From Lachnoclostridium sp. UBA3262 (GTDB lineage: Bacteria; Bacillota; Clostridia; Lachnospirales; Lachnospiraceae), in assembly GCA_002362575.1 (NCBI GenBank), contig DEUM01000055.1, forward strand, positions 1 through 19,510: 19,510 nucleotides of DNA. The letters run 5' to 3'. The notes below the pieces were generated by a model. It was given only the letters and a program-made list of their open reading frames with translations. It was not told where the DNA came from and ran no database searches. Shown piece after piece: positions 1 to 7,333 of this stretch (the stretch's first letter is position 1; each line of letters begins with the position of its first letter). Made by a program: the position numbers and the translations under genes.

Positions 1-305
1 CCGTCCATCTGAGCAGCACCGGTAATCATGTTCTTAACGTAGTCAGCATGTCCTGGACAGTCAACGTGTGCGTAATGTCTTTTCTCTGTCTCATACTCAA
101 CGTGAGCTGTAGAGATTGTGATACCACGCTCTCTCTCCTCTGGAGCCTTATCAATGTTCTCGAAATCAGTAGCTTCGTTTCCAGATACTCTCTCTGCAAG
201 TACCTTTGTGATAGCTGCTGTCAGAGTTGTTTTACCATGGTCAACGTGGCCGATGGTACCAATGTTACAATGCGGTTTACTTCTTACATACTTTTCCTTA
301 GCCAT
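1..305 (-). CDS. tuf: Elongation factor Tu, N-terminal part (3' end outside window)
   Basis: EF-Tu delivers aminoacyl-tRNA to the ribosome as a GTP complex. The 101 codons seen begin MAKEKYVRSKPHCNIGTIGH and contain the P-loop GHVDHGKT at residues 19-26, the switch I RGIT at 60-63 and the G3 motif DCPGH at 82-86 with the catalytic histidine, all as in ordinary EF-Tu. The ATG at 305-303 sits behind an AGGAGGA ribosome site at 315-321. The gene is the last member of the str cluster, downstream of fusA on the same strand. A probable internal promoter in the 168-base gap would let it be made in excess over EF-G. The gene runs off the left edge, so domains 2 and 3 cannot be judged. The identification is secure. 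Confidence 0.98.
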   Translation of the reverse strand, partial: MAKEKYVRSKPHCNIGTIGHVDHGKTTLTAAITKVLAERVSGNEATDFENIDKAPEERERGITISTAHVEYETEKRHYAHVDCPGHADYVKNMITGAAQMD

Positions 306-414
306 TTCTAAACGTCCTCCTAACATTTTTTAATATAATTTTAATTTAGAAATTTTAGAATCTGATTTTAAATTCCCTATGGACTCATTAAAATCCATTC
401 CATATATAAGCTTC

Positions 415-443
415 ATTATAGGGGAAACTTTCCAAAAAAGCAA
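415..443 (-). promoter_or_regulatory. Probable sigma-A promoter for tuf
   Basis: On the minus strand a TTGCTT box (443-438) is followed after 17 bases by a perfect TATAAT (420-415). The start of transcription would fall near 408, giving a leader of about 100 bases before tuf. The -35 matches only three of six bases, so strength is uncertain. Confidence 0.6.
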
Positions 444-473
444 GCCCCCTTTTGTCTGTTGCATAAAAATATT

Positions 474-2594
474 TTATTTAACGTTTTTCTGGTCCAGAAC
501 CTTATCCTGTACATTCTTCGGACATTTCTCATATCTCTCAAAGAACATAGAATAGTTACCACGTCCCTGTGTAGTTGAACGGAGCTCTGTTGAATAACCA
601 AACATTTCAGCCAGCGGAACAAATGCCCGGACGATTTTACCACCGCCGATATCATCCATTCCCTCAATCTGACCACGTTTTGCGTTCAGGCTTCCGATAA
701 CATCGCCCATGTATTCCTCCGGCATTGTTACCTCTACCTTCATAATCGGCTCAAGCAATACGGCATCACCCTTCTGCATAGCCTCTTTGAAGGCCATGGA
801 ACCGGAAATGTGGAATGCCATTTCACTGGAATCGACCTCATGGTAAGAACCGTCATAGCAGTTTGCATGAACACCAAGTACAGGGAAACCTGCGAGGATA
901 CCTGACTGGGCAGCCTCCTGAATACCCTGATCTACAGCCGGGATATATTCCTTCGGAATAGCACCACCGACAACTGTGGATTCAAACTCATATGTCGTTT
1001 CGCCATTCGGATCAATCGGTGTAAAGCGTACACGGCAGTGACCATACTGACCACGACCACCGGACTGCTTCGCATACTTCGAATCAACCTCAACCTCTTT
1101 TGTAAATGTCTCCTTATATGCAACCTGAGGAGCACCTACATTTGCCTCTACATTAAACTCACGAAGCAAACGGTCAACGATGACATCCAGATGCAGCTCT
1201 CCCATACCGGCAATAATTGTCTGACCTGTTTCCTGATCTGTATGAGCACGGAACGTCGGATCTTCCTCTGCCAGCTTGGAAAGCGCCTCGCCCATCTTAC
1301 CCTGATCGTTCTTCGTCTTCGGCTCAATAGCAAGCTCGATAACCGGTTCAGGGAATTCCATGGACTCAAGAATAACCGGATTTCTCTCGTCACAGATAGT
1401 ATCACCTGTTGTCGTTAATTTAAAACCGACTGCTGCTGCGATATCTCCGGAGTAAACTTTGTCTAACTCGCTTCTCTTATTTGCGTGCATCTGTAGGATA
1501 CGTCCAACACGCTCTTTCTTTCCTTTTGTTGCGTTCAATACATAAGAACCAGAGTTCAATGTACCCGAATAAACACGGAAGAATGCTAACTTACCAACAA
1601 ATGGATCGGTCATAATCTTAAATGCCAGAGCGGAGAACGGTTCATCATCGGATGAATGACGAACAATCTCGTTGCCGTCTTCATCTGTTCCCGTAATATC
1701 CGGAATGTCTGTCGGAGCAGGCATATACTCAATAACACCGTCCAACATCTTTTGAACACCCTTGTTCTTGTAAGCAGAACCACAATACACAGGAACTGCC
1801 TCACAAGCAATAGTGCCTTTGCGAAGAACCTTTTTCAAATCATCAATAGATGGTTCTTCCCCTTCCAGATACTGCATCATCAAATCGTCATCCATATCAC
1901 AGATTTTCTCGACCAGATTATTGTGCCATTCCTCTGCAAGGTCTTTCAAATCATCTGGAATCTCTTTGATTTCAATATCTTCGCCTTTATCATCATTATA
2001 ATAGTATGCTTCCATCTCGAACAAATCAATCAGTCCGATAAAGCTATCCTCTTTTCCGATTGGAATCTGAACCGGAATTGCATTCTTGCCCAGACGGTCA
2101 ATAATCGTCTGTACAGAATAAAAAAAGTCTGCACCCATCTTATCCATTTTATTGATGAATGCCATACGCGGTACGTTGTATGTGTCAGCCTGACGCCATA
2201 CGTTCTCAGACTGAGGCTCAACGCCTGCCTTTGCATCAAACACACCGACTGCTCCGTCCAATACACGAAGTGAACGCTCTACCTCAACAGTAAAGTCAAC
2301 GTGTCCCGGAGTATCAATGATATTGATACGATGCTCTAACGCACCCGGTTTTGCCTTGTGATGGTCCTCCAATGTCCAGTGGCATGTAGTCGCAGCAGAA
2401 GTAATGGTAATACCTCTTTCCTGCTCCTGCTCCATCCAGTCCATTGTGGAAGCGCCATCATGAGTCTCACCGATTTTATAGTTGACACCGGTATAATACA
2501 GAATACGCTCTGTCAATGTTGTCTTACCAGCATCAATATGAGCCATGATACCAATATTTCTGGTACGCTCTAATGGGTATTCTCTTCCAGCCAA
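474..2594 (-). CDS. fusA: Elongation factor G (EF-G)
   Basis: EF-G is the translocation GTPase of the ribosome, and also acts with RRF in recycling. The protein has about 706 residues, usual for the family. Seen motifs are the P-loop AHIDAGKT (18-25), switch I RGIT (60-63), DTPGH (94-98) and NKMD (148-151). The C-terminal half contains typical EF-G domain IV text such as RGQYGHCRVRF. I place the start at the TTG codon 2594-2592, reading MAGREYPLERTRNIG. It lies 7 bases behind an AAGGAGGA box (2609-2602). A longer reading from TTG 2615 would put that box inside the coding sequence and add seven residues not typical of EF-G. It follows rpsG by 46 bases in the str operon. Confidence 0.97.
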   Translation of the reverse strand: MAGREYPLERTRNIGIMAHIDAGKTTLTERILYYTGVNYKIGETHDGASTMDWMEQEQERGITITSAATTCHWTLEDHHKAKPGALEHRINIIDTPGHVDFTVEVERSLRVLDGAVGVFDAKAGVEPQSENVWRQADTYNVPRMAFINKMDKMGADFFYSVQTIIDRLGKNAIPVQIPIGKEDSFIGLIDLFEMEAYYYNDDKGEDIEIKEIPDDLKDLAEEWHNNLVEKICDMDDDLMMQYLEGEEPSIDDLKKVLRKGTIACEAVPVYCGSAYKNKGVQKMLDGVIEYMPAPTDIPDITGTDEDGNEIVRHSSDDEPFSALAFKIMTDPFVGKLAFFRVYSGTLNSGSYVLNATKGKKERVGRILQMHANKRSELDKVYSGDIAAAVGFKLTTTGDTICDERNPVILESMEFPEPVIELAIEPKTKNDQGKMGEALSKLAEEDPTFRAHTDQETGQTIIAGMGELHLDVIVDRLLREFNVEANVGAPQVAYKETFTKEVEVDSKYAKQSGGRGQYGHCRVRFTPIDPNGETTYEFESTVVGGAIPKEYIPAVDQGIQEAAQSGILAGFPVLGVHANCYDGSYHEVDSSEMAFHISGSMAFKEAMQKGDAVLLEPIMKVEVTMPEEYMGDVIGSLNAKRGQIEGMDDIGGGKIVRAFVPLAEMFGYSTELRSTTQGRGNYSMFFERYEKCPKNVQDKVLDQKNVK

Positions 2595-2640
2595 AGCTAG
2601 TTCCTCCTTTTTCAAACATCAAATACACAAAACTGCTCTC

Positions 2641-3111
2641 TTACCAACGATAGTGTGCAAACGCTTTATTTGCCTCAGCCATCTTGTGCATATCTTCTTT
2701 CTTCTTTACAGATGCGCCAGTATTATTCGCAGCATCCATAATTTCATTGGCAAGTCTCTCCTTCATGGTCTTCTCGCCTCTCGCACGAGAGTACGTTGTC
2801 AACCAGCGCAGAGCCAGCGCCTGTCTGCGGTCAGGACGAACTTCGATTGGAACCTGATAAGTGGAACCACCGATACGTCTAGCTTTAACCTCTAGCTCAG
2901 GCATAACATTGTTCATTGCCTCATCGAATACTTCAAGAGCATCTTTTCCTGTCTTTTCAGCAACGGTTTCAAATGCTCCGTACACGATTTTCTGAGCAAC
3001 GCCCTTTTTACCATCCAGCATAATATTGTTAATAAGCTTTGTCACAACCTTATTCTTATAAACTGGATCTGCCAATACATCTCTTTTCTGAATATGTCCT
3101 TTACGTGGCAC
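2641..3111 (-). CDS. rpsG: 30S ribosomal protein S7
   Basis: S7 is a primary assembly protein of the 30S head and contacts tRNA in the E and P sites. The 156-residue product begins MPRKGHIQKRDVLADPVYKN and ends KMAEANKAFAHYRW, the full usual length and both family-typical ends. The start is a GTG at 3111-3109, preceded by AAGGAGGG around 3117-3124. The reading frame stays open upstream, but nothing upstream resembles S7. It lies between rpsL (141-base spacer) and fusA (46 bases), the classic str order. In E. coli S7 represses its own operon at the rpsL-rpsG junction; whether this happens here is unknown. Confidence 0.98.
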   Translation of the reverse strand: MPRKGHIQKRDVLADPVYKNKVVTKLINNIMLDGKKGVAQKIVYGAFETVAEKTGKDALEVFDEAMNNVMPELEVKARRIGGSTYQVPIEVRPDRRQALALRWLTTYSRARGEKTMKERLANEIMDAANNTGASVKKKEDMHKMAEANKAFAHYRW

Positions 3112-3252
3112 GTTACTTCCCTCCTTAATAATTATTAATTCACAGGTACTCACGACTTGTGTCCGCACCAGTTTAAATCTTGCTCATTGTTTTATATACT
3201 TACTATTTTATATATAAGATGCAAAAATTAATCCGGTACTTTTTTAATTAGC
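3112..3252 (-). promoter_or_regulatory. Long rpsL-rpsG intercistronic spacer with a perfect 14-bp palindrome
   Basis: This 141-base spacer is long for neighbouring genes of a ribosomal operon. It contains the perfect palindrome TTAATAATTATTAA at 3125-3138, directly upstream of the rpsG ribosome site. A GC-richer patch at about 3140-3176 could fold, including a GAC-ACAA-GTC hairpin. In E. coli the equivalent junction is the S7 autoregulation site. I infer a possible regulatory role; I cannot show a conserved S7-binding fold. Confidence 0.35.
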
Positions 3253-3672
3253 TTATTTAGCAGCTTTCGGTCTTTTTGCTCCATATTTGGAACGAGCCTG
3301 CTTTCTGTTCGCAACACCTGCTGTATCCAAAGTACCGCGGATAATATGATATCTGGTACCCGGAAGGTCCTTGACACGTCCGCCACGAATCATAACAACG
3401 CTATGCTCCTGAAGGTTGTGACCTTCACCCGGAATATAACTTGTTACCTCAATACCGTTAGAAAGACGAACTCTGGCAATCTTACGAAGTGCTGAATTCG
3501 GCTTCTTCGGTGTAGCAGTACGAACAACCGTACAAACACCACGCTTCTGCGGGGAGCTTGCATTAACCGACTTCTTCTTTAAAGAATTGTAGGTTGACTG
3601 CAGTGCCGGAGAATTCGATTTCTTGGCAACCGATTTTCTTCCCTGCTTTACTAATTGGTTAAAAGTTGGCAT
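3253..3672 (-). CDS. rpsL: 30S ribosomal protein S12
   Basis: S12 sits at the decoding centre and controls accuracy. The 139-residue protein carries the diagnostic TPKKPNSALRK stretch and GGRVKDLPGTRYH. The lysines matching E. coli K43 and K88 (K56 and K101 here) are both present, so the common streptomycin-resistance substitutions at those two sites are absent. Relative to E. coli there is an insertion near residues 27-40, as is usual in Gram-positive S12. The ATG at 3672 follows an AGGAGGTGA ribosome site. It is the first gene of the str operon, driven by the promoter at 3734-3762. Confidence 0.98.
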   Translation of the reverse strand: MPTFNQLVKQGRKSVAKKSNSPALQSTYNSLKKKSVNASSPQKRGVCTVVRTATPKKPNSALRKIARVRLSNGIEVTSYIPGEGHNLQEHSVVMIRGGRVKDLPGTRYHIIRGTLDTAGVANRKQARSKYGAKRPKAAK

Positions 3673-3703
3673 TAATTTTCACCTCCTGTTTATGAATTTT
3701 TGT

Positions 3704-3727
3704 GCATATGCGTGCAAAAACGCATGC
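3704..3727 (-). promoter_or_regulatory. Hairpin at the 5' end of the str operon transcript
   Basis: ATGCGT (minus strand, 3725-3720) and ACGCAT (3713-3708) form a perfect 6-bp stem around a 6-base loop. Two further GC pairs (3727-3726 with 3705-3704) are possible across an AT bulge. The predicted start site is near 3727, so the hairpin would be the first thing transcribed. It may stabilise the message or act in autoregulation; this is inference. Confidence 0.5.
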
Positions 3728-3733
3728 TAAATT

Positions 3734-3762
3734 ATTATAGCGTGCGTTCTTTTCTTTGTCAA
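3734..3762 (-). promoter_or_regulatory. Consensus sigma-A promoter of the str operon
   Basis: Minus strand TTGACA (3762-3757), 17-base spacer, TATAAT (3739-3734). Both hexamers and the spacing match the sigma-A consensus exactly. It reads toward rpsL with a leader of about 55 bases. Such a perfect promoter fits the very high demand for S12, S7, EF-G and EF-Tu. Confidence 0.92.
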
Positions 3763-3793
3763 GTATTCTTTTTCGTGGCTTACAATAGTTCAA

Positions 3794-4288
3794 TTACCGC
3801 AGCACCGGAAAATCAAACTTCTCCAAAATTACCGGCAAGGGATTGTAACTCTGCACTGCCATCAAGACCGGACTCTGTCTGACATATCCCGCCACTGTCT
3901 GGCACCACGGCTCCGTCTGAAAAGCTCCTATCACTAACAGCAATACCCATACGAAAATAACCCCCATCGCTCCCCCGATCAGCGCACCGCCGATTTTATT
4001 CAGAGTGCTGACAACCGGAATGTGGTCGATGATTTTTAACAGCCCGGCAACAACCGATAAAATAATTCCCGACAGGACAAAAGCTGCGGCAAACGCAATC
4101 CCTTCCTTTATAGCCACTGTAGACGGAATCATTTTTAAAATCAGTGGCACCAGTATAATTGACAAAACCAGCACCAAAACAAACCTCACCATCGAGTAAA
4201 TTTTCATTACCAGTCCTCTTACCGCCCCCTCAAAGGCGCTAAGTAAAATTATGCCTAAGGCAATAAGCTCCGCTATTCTTGCTTCCAT
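3794..4288 (-). CDS. CvpA family membrane protein
   Basis: This is a hydrophobic protein of about 164 residues with four likely membrane segments at roughly residues 5-22, 32-52, 65-88 and 99-122. A GALIGGAMGVIFVW-type segment resembles the colicin V production (CvpA) family. The role of CvpA proteins in Gram-positive bacteria is not settled; cell-envelope functions have been proposed. I prefer the ATG at 4288, reading MEARIAELIALG, with AAAGGA about 12 bases upstream. The frame also allows a TTG start at 4321, which would add 11 polar residues and lacks a better ribosome site. It lies close behind the DUF5711-like gene and probably shares its transcript. No clear terminator is seen before the str promoter. 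Confidence 0.8.
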   Translation of the reverse strand: MEARIAELIALGIILLSAFEGAVRGLVMKIYSMVRFVLVLVLSIILVPLILKMIPSTVAIKEGIAFAAAFVLSGIILSVVAGLLKIIDHIPVVSTLNKIGGALIGGAMGVIFVWVLLLVIGAFQTEPWCQTVAGYVRQSPVLMAVQSYNPLPVILEKFDFPVLR

Positions 4289-4341
4289 ACCGTAATCCGT
4301 TCCTTTCCGCCAGCCTGTCAAATTGTGCGTCGTTTCAACTC

Positions 4342-5523
4342 TCAGCCGCCCAGCTTTATCTTCTTGATTGATTCCGTGTCAATCAAAGTATAAATGCTTC
4401 CATTCTTCGTTGGAAATATACCGTCTATTTTATCTTTAAACTGATAAGAGAACTTATCCTTACCATTTGCCCTCACAATGTTACAGCTATGATTCGTCTG
4501 GAAAATAATTTCTTCATTATAAATATCCATCTTGGCAAACTCATAAGAAATATCCCTCGTCAACTCTTCCTTACCCTTTCGGTCATACAAATGCAGTGTC
4601 TGTTTCTCTTTCTTCTCCCCACTTCCCGTCACCACTGCAATATATTTGTCGCTGTACGCCATACTGCGGATTTCCTCATCAAACCTTTTTTCAAACAAAA
4701 CCTCCGGCTGTTTCATCCGGGTAAAAAGAGTAAATCCTTTTTCATGGAAAACGGCAGCCTCATCCTCACCGACAAACTCAATGCGGGAAATGGTTTCCTC
4801 GCCAAAGGACTTGCCTCCTACCATCGTATTTTTGTCCTGCCCCACCTCTGTAAAATTATAAAAACTGACTTTATTTTCTATCGTATTCCCCTGCACAACC
4901 ATGTAAGCACTCACAATACTGTTGCCATCCGGTGAAATATCAAAGTCCAGCGGATACCCCTCCTCACTGACATTCGTAGGGATTTCTACCAGCAGGCTGT
5001 CTACACTGCTGTACGGGTTATAAATATTCAGCACATTGGAATCACTGTCCTGCAAAAGTGCCGCCACAATTCCTTGTCCTGCTACCTTTGCGCGGACAAT
5101 GGGCAGAGTCGTTTCAAGGCTTGTCCCCTCATCCTTCCCATTGTACACATAAAATCGCTTGCCCAAAACATCTGCTACGGATACATAATCTCCGCATATG
5201 TCTATCTGCGGCTGTTTCATTTCATACCCACCGTTCCACAAATTTTTACCATTGTTATCCAGCGCACTGATTCCACTGCGGCTATACTTTATCAAATCTC
5301 CCTTGAAATAGCAATAGTTCACATTATTGCTATCACTCCGGGCCACTGTATTCTGCACTTCATAATTATCCAGACACCGATTCCCCATATAATAGGAAAG
5401 AATAAGCAGTATCCCGATTCCTAAAATAACTACCAGAGCCACGATACCAATCATATATTTCGTTTTCTTCCGTCCCTGCTTATCTGCATTATGTACAGTA
5501 TTTATATGAAACAGCTCTGCCAC
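4342..5523 (-). CDS. Membrane-anchored beta-propeller-like protein (DUF5711-like)
   Basis: The product has 393 residues: a short basic cytoplasmic N-terminus, one membrane segment at about 23-45, and a long extracytoplasmic part. That part is made of repeating beta-rich units (for example WNGGYEMKQPQIDICGDYVSV, FDISPDGNSIVSAYM, RSMAYSDKYIAVVTG) typical of WD40/PQQ-like propellers. It resembles the DUF5711 family, common in Lachnospiraceae and often next to cvpA, as here. No catalytic motif is visible, and the function is unknown; a binding or scaffold role at the membrane is an inference. The start is GTG 5523-5521, 7 bases behind a GAGGAGG box. A TTGCGA-18-TATACT promoter lies just upstream. 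Confidence 0.8.
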   Translation of the reverse strand: MAELFHINTVHNADKQGRKKTKYMIGIVALVVILGIGILLILSYYMGNRCLDNYEVQNTVARSDSNNVNYCYFKGDLIKYSRSGISALDNNGKNLWNGGYEMKQPQIDICGDYVSVADVLGKRFYVYNGKDEGTSLETTLPIVRAKVAGQGIVAALLQDSDSNVLNIYNPYSSVDSLLVEIPTNVSEEGYPLDFDISPDGNSIVSAYMVVQGNTIENKVSFYNFTEVGQDKNTMVGGKSFGEETISRIEFVGEDEAAVFHEKGFTLFTRMKQPEVLFEKRFDEEIRSMAYSDKYIAVVTGSGEKKEKQTLHLYDRKGKEELTRDISYEFAKMDIYNEEIIFQTNHSCNIVRANGKDKFSYQFKDKIDGIFPTKNGSIYTLIDTESIKKIKLGG

Positions 5524-5554
5524 GTCTTTTCCTCCTCATATGTTTGTATCAATT

Positions 5555-5584
5555 AGTATACCATACAGCGGCTTCACTTCGCAA
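5555..5584 (-). promoter_or_regulatory. Sigma-A promoter for the propeller-CvpA pair
   Basis: Minus strand TTGCGA (5584-5579), 18-base spacer, TATACT (5560-5555). Transcription would start about 25 bases before the GTG of the propeller gene. The promoter lies wholly outside the large inverted repeat that begins at 5606, so the repeat need not be part of this transcript. Confidence 0.7.
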
Positions 5585-5605
5585 CCGGACTTTGCCCCCT
5601 TGTAC

Positions 5606-6138
5606 GGCAATCGCTTCTTTTTGATTTGGGTGGCAGGTATCGTTCATTTTTGCCCAACATATCACTGCCAACGAAAAAATAAATGATTTCCTACATTTGC
5701 AAAAACCTTCCGCCGCCCTTCGCAAAACTCGCTGTCTGCGCGGTCATTCTCTCTGTCTTTTGCAGCGTTGCCGCCCGCCGGTTCTTATGCACCACTTTGA
5801 CCACTAATTACTGCGGGCAACACCAAAGGTGTCCAACCATGGAAGAAGGATGAAAAAACAAATTTATTTATTTTTGCCATCCTTCTTCCATGGTTGGATG
5901 CTTCGCATCTGCCCGCAGTATAAATTGTCTGACCAAAGTGTGGTGCATTAGCACCGTTGCGTGGCGGCTTTAGTGAAAACGCACTGCAAAAGACAGAGAA
6001 AATGACGACGGCAGACATCTCAGACAATACTTGGGCGGCGTATTTGCAAACGTAGGAAATAATATTTTTTCGGACAGTGATAAACGAACAAAAACGATAC
6101 GATACCTGCCTCCCTAAGAAGCGAAAAAGGCGATTGCC
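5606..6138. repeat. 533-bp imperfect inverted repeat with a cross-shaped core
   Basis: Apart from the promoter region at 5524-5584, this element fills the gene-free stretch 5524-6138. Left-arm blocks recur in reverse complement, in mirror order, on the right: GGCAATCGC 5606-5614 with 6130-6138; GGCAGGTATCGT 5632-5643 with 6099-6110; an 18-mer at 5686-5703 with 6043-6060 (one mismatch); TCTCTGTCTTTTGCAG 5750-5765 with 5984-5999; ATGCACCAC 5787-5795 with 5940-5948; ACTGCGGGCA 5810-5819 with 5910-5919; and a 21-mer at 5832-5852 with 5878-5898. Between the blocks the arms have diverged and differ by insertions. The outer end touches the stop codon of the neighbouring gene. No transposase frame is present. 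It could be a non-autonomous mobile element, a structured RNA or a very large terminator. Its existence is seen directly; its nature is inferred. Confidence 0.9.
5810..5919. repeat. Four-way-junction core of the inverted repeat
   Basis: A 10-bp stem (ACTGCGGGCA / TGCCCGCAGT) closes the core. Inside it, each side has its own small hairpin: CACC-AAA-GGTG (5821-5831) on the left and ATGC-TTC-GCAT (5898-5908) on the right. A perfect 20-21 bp stem (5832-5852 / 5878-5898) then has an AT-rich 25-base loop. The two side hairpins share shape but not sequence, which a plain inverted duplication would not give. Confidence 0.8.
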
Positions 6139-7113
6139 CTAGCGCCCCACTGTCGGCGTAGGCGTCGGCGCCAAAGACGACGATGGCTGACCGGCTGGCG
6201 AAATCCCCCCCTGCGACGCCGATGCAGGCACAGCGGTTGGAGTCGCTGCCGGAGTCGGATTGCCAGAAGGAGCAGGCGTCACCTTTACAAGGTTGCTTCC
6301 CATTGTTTCTACGCTTGTAGTATTACTGTTTTTTTGCTCCCCCAAAGCCAATTCCTGTAACGCATTCACTTTATCCTTTACCTGATTCAACGTATTTTGG
6401 TTACGCAATGCCGCCACCCCTACCAGAATCGCAATCATTGCAATCATTGCTCCGAGACTATAGCCGATGTGCGACTCTCTCTGCTGCTGCCGATTTTTGT
6501 TTTTCTCCTTTTCCTCCATAATTCCCCGGATATTCCGGACAACGCGGTCATCCTCCTGCTCCACGATATGTACATGGCGGTTTGCCTCTTTCTCCATATA
6601 ATTCAACATTTCGGGGTTTTTTTCATAATAAATGTAATGCCCTTTTTGCCTGACAAACTGCCCATTCCGATATAAAAAGAAGCTGTCCTCCCGCTCCGTC
6701 TCATCATACACATAGAGAACCTTGTCCCTGTGCTGAAAATTCCGCTTGTGTATTTCAATAAGCCGGGAAATATCCTTCACAGAAAAATTTCTGCCGGAAA
6801 AATACCAGCCTATAATTTCCAAATCCGTAAAGTTTTCCTTGATTTCCGTATAAACCCGGTTCCACATATCATGGGAAAACTCCGGTCCCGTTCTGTCTGC
6901 AAAGTTTGGAATTTCCACAATTCCGGAAATCTGGTATATTTTTTCACTATTATAAATGAAAGTATTTCCAAGAAGTACGGCGCCCTTTTCTCTGTCATGC
7001 ACCTGTTCTCCCAGACTCTTTGCAAACCGTAACACATAATCTTCCATATAAATTCTGTCCCGCCCCGGTATATCACCAATCTGCCGGACACTTTTAGGTT
7101 TTTTCCACTGCAT
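6139..7113 (-). CDS. Membrane protein with degenerate JAMM/MPN-like domain and Pro/Thr-rich tail
   Basis: The product has 324 residues. Residues 20-175 resemble the JAB1/MPN (JAMM) fold: EKGAVLLGN (42-50), then LEIIGWYFSGRNFSVKDISRL (about 98-118). A JAMM protease would have GWxHSHP there, so both metal-binding histidines are replaced (F105 and G107). An active isopeptidase is therefore unlikely. The family-like stretch GHYIYYEKNPEMLNYME follows at 158-174. A charged, glutamine-rich region, one membrane segment (about 216-236), a short possible coiled coil and a tail rich in proline, threonine, serine and alanine complete it. The inferred topology puts the MPN-like part in the cytoplasm. ATG 7113 follows GGAGG by 6 bases, and an extended -10 (TGGTATATT) lies near 7149-7157. 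The stop codon abuts the large inverted repeat. No known gene name fits. Confidence 0.65.
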   Translation of the reverse strand: MQWKKPKSVRQIGDIPGRDRIYMEDYVLRFAKSLGEQVHDREKGAVLLGNTFIYNSEKIYQISGIVEIPNFADRTGPEFSHDMWNRVYTEIKENFTDLEIIGWYFSGRNFSVKDISRLIEIHKRNFQHRDKVLYVYDETEREDSFFLYRNGQFVRQKGHYIYYEKNPEMLNYMEKEANRHVHIVEQEDDRVVRNIRGIMEEKEKNKNRQQQRESHIGYSLGAMIAMIAILVGVAALRNQNTLNQVKDKVNALQELALGEQKNSNTTSVETMGSNLVKVTPAPSGNPTPAATPTAVPASASQGGISPAGQPSSSLAPTPTPTVGR

Positions 7114-7333
7114 ACTAATCCTCCATTCTAAACGCCGTTTTTACTGCTAATATACCACAGAGAACATGCCGATTTTGTCGATTTATATACGCAGAAAATA
7201 TATTTTTTGTTTCCGGTATTTATGCCGTTAAATAGGGTTTAAAAAACAGATTTTTGAGAATACTTCTACTAGTACAAAGAAAAACCGTTTGACGGAAACC
7301 CAATAAGAAATATCAGAAAGGTAAAAATAGATT

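Noticed and set aside
2595..2615. Upstream TTG start for fusA, adding seven residues
   Set aside because: The AAGGAGGA ribosome site would lie within the coding sequence, and MAGREYPLERTRNIG is the usual N-terminus.
3112..3168. N-terminal extension of rpsG
   Set aside because: The extra residues do not look like S7, and the ribosome site is just before the GTG at 3111.
5785..6027. 80-residue open frame on the minus strand inside the large inverted repeat
   Set aside because: It simply reads through one arm and the core of the palindrome, has no good ribosome site and no recognisable protein features; the palindrome explains the sequence.
5606..6138. Insertion sequence with terminal inverted repeats
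   Set aside because: The repeat is not confined to the ends but runs through the whole element, and no transposase frame fits in it. Kept as an inverted-repeat element instead.
7114..7333. Sporulation sigma-factor (F or G) promoter before yyaC
   Set aside because: GTATT and GAATA candidates exist, but no -10 with correct spacing and sequence follows either.
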